Positions 13,360 through 17,044 of a stretch of 17,044 bases of DNA are shown here, in pieces; the stretch's first letter is position 1, and each line of letters begins with the position of its first letter. This stretch comes from Deltaproteobacteria bacterium (GTDB lineage Bacteria; Desulfobacterota; GWC2-55-46; JAUVFY01): positions 1 through 17,044 of the forward strand of contig JAUVFY010000009.1 in NCBI GenBank assembly GCA_030594025.1, in the 5' to 3' direction. The position numbers and the translations under genes are program-made. The notes under the pieces were generated by a model that worked only from the letters and a program-made list of their open reading frames with translations, searched no databases and had not been told where the DNA came from.

Positions 13360-13374
13360 GGGTCTTTAAGACCC
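13360..13374. promoter_or_regulatory. Perfect palindrome GGGTCTTTAAGACCC
   Basis: Seven-base arms surround one T. It lies 26 bases upstream of the M23 -35 element (about -60) and 38 bases after the multihaem gene. There is no following T-tract, so an activator-type operator is more likely than a terminator. Confidence 0.45.
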
Positions 13375-13411
13375 GACGTGAAAAGTTATGCAAATACGGG
13401 CACTTAGCCTT

Positions 13412-15112
13412 TTAGTCCATCAAGGTAATATGGCAGGCGGTGCACAGGTCCAGCTCGGTCATTCTCAGCCTGAATTTATGATCGCCGCTATGTGGCGTGT
13501 GGCAGGTAACGCAAAGCATTACATCGCCCTCGTAAAGCGGCATGTCAACGGGTTTCTTGGCCTTCTTCCAGGTGAGCCTGCCCGTTGGATGAGACGTCTT
13601 TCTGTGTATCCTGCCCTTGTGGCAGCCATCGCTCAGGCACGCGTCAATCCCCCTGAATTGAAATTCGGCAAAACCAGGCCAATGAGGGCCTCCCCTCGAA
13701 CGCTCATCCCTCTCCACAGCCTGTCCAATATCCAAGACCGCGGTCGTCTTTTTGTTGCTTTTCCATAACAAGGCCGTCTTCTGGCCGATCTTTAAAACAC
13801 GTACCCCCCTGACGTTGGGCCAAGCATCTGACTCCACAATTTTGCTGGAGAAGGGGACTTTAACCTCCACGGTTAAACCCTCGGACCTGGAGGTGTTGCC
13901 GAAGGGGTCTTCGGAGATGGCGCGGAAGATATAGTTCCTGCCCGGCAAAAGCCCGCCCACGGTAATTCTGTGGTCCGTTACATATTGGTTATCATTGGAA
14001 ATCTGGATTAAGGATGCGCCGGGAAAACCGTATTCGAGGGTCGATATGGAATGCTCGTTCGTATCCCAGGCCAGGCTCGCCGAATAGAATATTCCTTTCC
14101 TGAGCTCCTCCACCCTGAAGTCCGAGATCGTGGGAGCCGTGTTATCGTTATACATGGTTTTACTGACAGTCTCCGGGGTGAACCTTAACTCGCTCGATAC
14201 GGCCTGCTTGCCGGAGCTGTCCCTCACCCTGATCCTGACACTGTAGGTGAGCCTTTCATCAACATCGAGAAACACCATGCTATCCATTGTGCTGGTTACC
14301 ATGGAGATTTTCTTCTCAGTACCTGTCTTCACCTGCTTGATATGGCACCTCCTGCAATCCCTCTTCGCTCCGGGATGTATGAACTTTTGCTTGTTCATCT
14401 CCAGGAAGGTCTCCAGATGGCATCCCACGCATCCCGACTCCTTAAGCTGTACCATAGCGGTAACGGGCATGGACGTATCATCAAAGAGCTGCGTTACCTG
14501 CTCCTCGGGCACGCTTACCGGTTTGTCGAGGGACCACACGTGACGCACTGTAGTGCCGGACCCGCCCTCCAGCAAAACCACACCGGGCACGGAAGGTGAA
14601 GCGCTCCTTGCGTAGACCCTTCCGCTTATGGCTACTATTTCGGTGCCGGCTTCGGTGATGGATATTATAAATTCAGTGCCCCTCACCTCCGCAAAGGCCG
14701 TACGGGTCTCCACCTGGAACTTCGAGCCCTTGCCGCTGAACCTCCGTGCCACCAGGGCCCGCAACTTGCCTTTTAGAAGTTTCAAATGAGCGAACCTTTT
14801 CCGTTTTTCCTCCTCAAGGGAAAATTCCTTTATCTCGAGCCTCGACTCTTCGCCAACGCTCAGAATACTGTCGTCGTTCAAAAGTATCTTGGCCCTGGCA
14901 TCTCCGGTGGTAACAATGAGGTCGTTCGTGAAGACCCCCTCTATCCCGCTTACGGTTACACCCACGTCCTCATCCTGATGGTACACGAACACGTCACCGG
15001 ACCATGCAACAACGGCCCCTATCGGCACATTCCTCTTAGCGGCATATATAAGGGTGGACGCTGGAAGGGCAAGGATTATTAAAGCTATGGTGATTGTCCT
15101 GTAGCTGAACAC
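13412..15112 (-). CDS. Exported FecR-domain multihaem (five-site) c-type cytochrome
   Basis: This 566-residue protein has a signal peptide or anchor (residues about 5-24, IALIILALPASTLIYAA). A FecR domain follows at about 58-165 (FTNDLIVTTGDARAKILLND, FQVETRTAFAEVRGTEFIIS). Then come two CXXCH sites (C228VGCH, C253RRCH), a fibronectin-III-like region (about 325-420, LPGRNYIFRAISEDPFGN) and three more sites near the end: C492LSDGCH, a four-residue-spaced variant, then C534VTCH and C557TACH. The last two form a doubled-CXXCH unit. It should sit in the periplasm or outer surface and carry haem. FecR-type domains are usually linked to signalling or cell-surface structure. The start is GTG at 15112 with no visible ribosome site; a stop lies seven codons upstream in frame. 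No cognate sigma factor or electron-transfer partner is adjacent. Confidence 0.9.
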   Translation of the reverse strand: MFSYRTITIALIILALPASTLIYAAKRNVPIGAVVAWSGDVFVYHQDEDVGVTVSGIEGVFTNDLIVTTGDARAKILLNDDSILSVGEESRLEIKEFSLEEEKRKRFAHLKLLKGKLRALVARRFSGKGSKFQVETRTAFAEVRGTEFIISITEAGTEIVAISGRVYARSASPSVPGVVLLEGGSGTTVRHVWSLDKPVSVPEEQVTQLFDDTSMPVTAMVQLKESGCVGCHLETFLEMNKQKFIHPGAKRDCRRCHIKQVKTGTEKKISMVTSTMDSMVFLDVDERLTYSVRIRVRDSSGKQAVSSELRFTPETVSKTMYNDNTAPTISDFRVEELRKGIFYSASLAWDTNEHSISTLEYGFPGASLIQISNDNQYVTDHRITVGGLLPGRNYIFRAISEDPFGNTSRSEGLTVEVKVPFSSKIVESDAWPNVRGVRVLKIGQKTALLWKSNKKTTAVLDIGQAVERDERSRGGPHWPGFAEFQFRGIDACLSDGCHKGRIHRKTSHPTGRLTWKKAKKPVDMPLYEGDVMLCVTCHTPHSGDHKFRLRMTELDLCTACHITLMD

Positions 15113-15196
15113 GTTAACACACGATACGGTCTATGAGCTTCGGTCGAAAAAACGATTTAACACCTGTCTTTAAACCCTGGTCGTTAAAAGAACCGT

Positions 15197-16345
15197 TTAA
15201 TCCCGGGCCCTCTCCGGGAAAGGCGTATAACGCTCCCCCCTGAGCCCCGTATACTTCTGCGTGGGACGGTATATGCGGTTGGTCCTCAGCTGCTCAAGCC
15301 AGTGCGCAAGCCACCCGGAGACCCTTCCCATGGCGAATATGGGCGTGAAGAGTTCCGTGGGGATGCCTATGCCCTTGAAGACTATCCCTGAGTAGAAGTC
15401 AACGTTGGGGTAGAGTTTTTTGTGCCCGAGTTTTTCATCGACGACCTTGTCGACCTCCTCGGCCACCTCGAGCAGTTTTTCGTCGGTCCTCTGGTCAAAG
15501 AGCTTGTGGGCATAGCCCTGAAGGATCTTTGCCCGCGGGTCCCTGGTCTTGTATACCCTGTGGCCTATACCCATTATCTTTTCTTTCCTCTCGAGCTTTC
15601 CGTCTATATAGGGGCGGACTTTCTCCCTTGTGCCTATCTCTTCGAGCATCTCAATTACCGCCTCGTTCGCCCCGCCGTGCAAGGGCCCCGAGAGCGTGCC
15701 TATGGCAGAGGAGACGACGGTGTAGGGGTCGGCCAGGGTCGAGCCGACGACGCGGGCGCTGAACGTAGAGGCGTTCATCGTATGGTCCGCATGGAGCAAG
15801 AGGACCACGTCGATTATCTTCTCCGTAAACTCATCCGGCTCCTTTTCGAAGAGCATGTAGTAGAAGTTCGCCGGGAATGAAAGGGTGTTGTCGGGCTGTA
15901 TGGGGGCGTCGCCGTGACGGAGCCTGTGGCATGCCGCCACGATGGTAGGCAGCTTCGCTATGAGCCTTACGATGGACTCGTAACGCACCCGCTCGTCAAG
16001 GGTGTTCCTTGCCGGGTAGTACATGCCCATGGCCGAGGTCGTGGCCTGGAGGTAGTCCATGGGGTGACCCCCCTCGGGCAGGTATTCCATCATCCTCAGT
16101 ATCTTGAGCTTGAGCCTCGTATGGAAGGTTATGTCCTTTTTGAACCTTTCGAACTCCCGAGCGGTGGGAAGGCGACCGAAGATAAGAAGGTAGGAGACCT
16201 CGAGAAAGGTGCTCTTTTCGGCCAGTTCCTCTACGGGGATGCCCCGGTATTCCAGAACACCCTTTTCACCGTCAATGAAGCTTATGGCGGACTCGGCGGC
16301 AGGGATCCCTTCGAGTCCGGGCACAACATCCACTCTCTCTTCCAA
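15197..16345 (-). CDS. gltA: Citrate synthase
   Basis: This 382-residue enzyme condenses oxaloacetate and acetyl-CoA. Visible residues are the LLLHADHTMNASTFSAR block (His188), catalytic His223 in SGPLHGGANEAV, His262 in GIGHRVYKTRDPRA and Asp316 in PNVDFYSG. C-terminal arginines lie in RTNRIYRP and RGERYTPFPER. Length fits the short (about 370-380 residue) bacterial type rather than the NADH-sensitive hexameric enterobacterial enzyme. A 2-methylcitrate synthase is the main alternative and cannot be excluded from sequence, but no prp genes are nearby. The start is TTG at 16345 with GGAGG six bases upstream. A TTGATT-17-TATAAT promoter lies just before it. Confidence 0.95.
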   Translation of the reverse strand: MEERVDVVPGLEGIPAAESAISFIDGEKGVLEYRGIPVEELAEKSTFLEVSYLLIFGRLPTAREFERFKKDITFHTRLKLKILRMMEYLPEGGHPMDYLQATTSAMGMYYPARNTLDERVRYESIVRLIAKLPTIVAACHRLRHGDAPIQPDNTLSFPANFYYMLFEKEPDEFTEKIIDVVLLLHADHTMNASTFSARVVGSTLADPYTVVSSAIGTLSGPLHGGANEAVIEMLEEIGTREKVRPYIDGKLERKEKIMGIGHRVYKTRDPRAKILQGYAHKLFDQRTDEKLLEVAEEVDKVVDEKLGHKKLYPNVDFYSGIVFKGIGIPTELFTPIFAMGRVSGWLAHWLEQLRTNRIYRPTQKYTGLRGERYTPFPERARD

Positions 16346-16370
16346 CCTGCACCTCCGTTAACAAATATTA

Positions 16371-16399
16371 ATTATAAGCTGATATGCCTTGAAAATCAA
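16371..16399 (-). promoter_or_regulatory. Promoter of citrate synthase
   Basis: On the minus strand TTGATT (16394-16399), 17 bases, TATAAT (16371-16376). The start would be near 16364, giving a leader of about 19 bases that includes GGAGG. Its -35 lies 15 bases from the divergent -35 of the DJ-1 gene. Confidence 0.7.
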
Positions 16400-16414
16400 A
16401 CCTTTTAAGGGGGT

Positions 16415-16442
16415 TTGACAAAGGACGAGGGGGATGTATAAT
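16415..16442 (+). promoter_or_regulatory. Promoter of the DJ-1/PfpI gene
   Basis: Perfect TTGACA (16415-16420) and perfect TATAAT (16437-16442) with a 16-base spacer. Transcription should start near 16449, giving a leader of about 66 bases before the ATG. Confidence 0.8.
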
Positions 16443-16514
16443 TGAAAATCCAGGGGTTTTTAAATATTCTGCGAAAGCTGTGCTGATGTTTTCAATATTT
16501 TAAAAGGAGGCGCG

Positions 16515-17044
16515 ATGAAGAGGCTCATTATTCCCCTTGCCCCGGGCTTTGAAGAGATTGAGGCCCTCGCTGTGGTGGATATCCTGAGGAGGGCCGGCGT
16601 GGAGGTTACCACGGCCGGGACGGTCGAAGGCCCCATAGAGGGAAGAAACGGGATAAAGGTCATCGCCGATACCACGATGGACGAGGTAAAGGCATCGGGG
16701 TTCGATATGATAGTCCTTCCAGGAGGGGCGAAGGGTACGGAAAATCTGAAAAACGACCCCCGGGTAAAAAAGTTAGTCCAGGAGATATTCGAAAGCGGCA
16801 AGTTCACAACGGCCATATGCGCCGCGCCCACCGTGCTCTCGGCCATAGGGGTCACGAAGGGCCGTAGGGTTACGAGCCACCCCACCGTAAGAGACGAACT
16901 CACGAGGGAAAATGTCCTCGACGAAAGGGTCGTCGTGGACGGTAAGATTGTAACGAGCCAGGGCCCTGGAACTGCCATAGAGTTCGCCTTCAAGCTCGTG
17001 GAGCTCCTCGTGGGAGAGGAAAAGGCCCGTGAGGTCAACCGGGG
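16515..17044 (+). CDS. DJ-1/PfpI (YajL/ThiJ-like) family protein, partial
   Basis: The first 176 codons are visible and the frame is open at the right edge. It begins MKRLIIPLAPGFEEIEALAV, the DJ-1 signature with the conserved Glu near residue 14-16. The VLPGG loop is at 67-71 and the reactive cysteine Cys102 is in AICAAPTVLSAIG. SHPTVRD and TSQGPGTAIEFAFKLVE complete the pattern of DJ-1/YajL rather than PfpI protease-like proteins. Family members act as redox sensors, chaperones or protein and glyoxal deglycases; the role here is not certain. AAGGAGG lies four bases before the ATG, behind a consensus promoter. Length of the family is about 180-200 residues, so little is missing. Confidence 0.93.
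   Translation, partial: MKRLIIPLAPGFEEIEALAVVDILRRAGVEVTTAGTVEGPIEGRNGIKVIADTTMDEVKASGFDMIVLPGGAKGTENLKNDPRVKKLVQEIFESGKFTTAICAAPTVLSAIGVTKGRRVTSHPTVRDELTRENVLDERVVVDGKIVTSQGPGTAIEFAFKLVELLVGEEKAREVNR

Noticed and set aside
16460..17038. Minus-strand frame of 192 codons opposite the DJ-1 gene
   Set aside because: Ser/Thr/Pro-rich antisense translation; the plus strand has DJ-1 motifs, a strong ribosome site and a consensus promoter.

Overview
The window looks like chromosomal DNA of a Gram-negative, probably anaerobic or microaerophilic bacterium. Supporting features are the cobalt-early (anaerobic) cobalamin route, a periplasmic multihaem cytochrome with a FecR domain, a MepM-type murein endopeptidase and an RpoS-like sigma factor. 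GC content is moderately high and non-ATG starts are common. The gene mix resembles Desulfobacterota or Nitrospirota, but that placement is inference. There are no insertion sequences, phage genes, CRISPR arrays, tRNAs or rRNAs.

Positions 1-8300 (minus strand) hold one long operon for cobalt uptake and corrin-ring synthesis. It is read from a promoter near 8270-8295 through an AdoCbl riboswitch (8061-8251) and an intrinsic terminator (7961-7999). Gene order is cbiXC fusion, cbiM-PDGLE fusion, cbiQ, cbiO, cbtB (58 aa), an unrecognised four-helix membrane protein, cbiD, cbiET fusion, cbiL and cbiF. The operon runs off the left edge. The logic is coherent: bring in cobalt (CbiMQO, perhaps CbtB and partner), insert it into sirohydrochlorin (CbiX), then methylate and contract the ring (CbiL, F, D, E, T, C). 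High adenosylcobalamin would stop transcription in the leader.

Positions 8300-10770 hold stress regulation. An RpoS-like sigma factor is followed by a terminator. Upstream of it lie a 2-Cys peroxiredoxin and a PerR-like Fur-family repressor in a perR-prx operon. Its promoter overlaps one palindrome and is followed by a Fur/PerR-box-like inverted repeat. A divergent plus-strand gene encodes a small four-helix membrane protein (CopD-like) and converges on an O6-alkylguanine-DNA alkyltransferase gene.

Positions 11900-17044 hold a MepM-like M23 endopeptidase, a FecR-domain/five-haem exported protein and citrate synthase, all on the minus strand. A divergent, truncated DJ-1/PfpI gene on the plus strand is driven by a near-perfect sigma-70 promoter.

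The points most worth following are the CbtB/unknown four-helix pair embedded in an ECF cobalt operon, the FecR-multihaem architecture, the duplicated leader in front of cbiD, the ten-glycine run in CbiT, the PerR operator arrangement, and an orphan terminator that could end a small RNA.
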